Assembly (NCBI GenBank): GCA_041576815.1
Contig: JBFGKE010000067.1
Location: 1 to 9,918, forward strand
Direction: 5' to 3'
Source of the DNA: SG8-38 sp041576815
GTDB taxonomy: Bacteria; Myxococcota_A; Polyangia; Polyangiales; Houyiibacteriaceae
DNA length: 9,918 bases
Positions 9,864 through 9,918 of the stretch are shown here, in pieces. The position numbers and the translations under genes were made by a program. The notes below the pieces were generated by a model. It was not told the origin of the DNA and made no database searches. It was given only the letters and a program-made list of their open reading frames with translations. Numbering within the stretch: the stretch's first letter is position 1; every line of letters starts with the position of its first letter.

Positions 9864-9896
9864 CGCGAAAAAAAGGGGTCAGGCACCTTTTTCGCG
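9864..9896. repeat. Palindromic repeat with GGGGTCAGGCACC core
   Basis: CGCG and seven A lead into GGGG-TCAGG-CACC, then five T and CGCG. AAAAAGGGG pairs with CACCTTTTT with a single mismatch around a 5-nt loop, and the CGCG ends also pair if two A are bulged. Read on the minus strand it is a GC hairpin followed by seven T, so it could terminate a gene entering from the right. The conserved-looking core reminds me of a dispersed element found near REP-associated transposase genes in many bacterial genomes, but that is recollection, not something shown here. No transposase is in the window. Confidence 0.5.
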
Positions 9897-9918
9897 GTTG
9901 GCGGCTTGCTGGCTGGGA

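Overview
The window comes from a GC-rich Gram-negative bacterium. It encodes a complete tripartite drug-efflux system with an outer-membrane lipoprotein, and its codon use is strongly G/C-biased, so long antisense open frames lie across almost every real gene. The mix of genes would suit the Myxococcota or other 'deltaproteobacterial' lineages, but this placement is an inference and nothing here fixes the taxon.

Layout from left to right. (1) Positions 1-51, minus strand: the first 17 codons of a gene that runs off the left edge, with two small hairpins in its upstream region. (2) Positions 251-327, minus: tRNA-Asp(GTC) with an encoded CCA, its own TTGACA promoter and a downstream hairpin. 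(3) Positions 399-1484, minus: a GT-B glycosyltransferase of the MurG/UDP-glycosyltransferase type with a C-terminal tail built from a hexanucleotide repeat. (4) Positions 1485-1729: a divergent intergenic region with several palindromes and a thrice-repeated 8-mer. (5) Positions 1730-3115, plus: a GT4-type (EX7E) glycosyltransferase. (6) Positions 3123-9781, minus: a four-gene efflux operon read right to left as TetR-type regulator, TolC/OprM-like outer-membrane lipoprotein, periplasmic adaptor and RND inner-membrane pump. The genes overlap by 1, 8 and 4 bp, so they are almost certainly one translationally coupled transcript. A cluster of palindromic TCAGT half-sites lies just upstream of the regulator gene and is the probable operator. 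(7) Positions 9864-9896: a palindromic repeat with a GGGGTCAGGCACC core at the right edge.

How the genes work together. The efflux operon is a self-contained unit: the regulator probably represses its own operon, and the three structural proteins form an inner-membrane pump, adaptor and outer-membrane exit duct. The two glycosyltransferases are transcribed divergently from a shared, palindrome-rich control region and may act in one glycan or glycolipid pathway, but their substrates cannot be read from the sequence. The GT4 gene and the pump gene converge with only 7 bp between stop codons.

I see no clear sign of an undescribed defence or mobile system. The most unusual signals are the operator-like palindromes between the glycosyltransferases, the hexanucleotide repeat in the first glycosyltransferase, a 9-residue repeat in the outer-membrane protein, and the repeat at the right edge.
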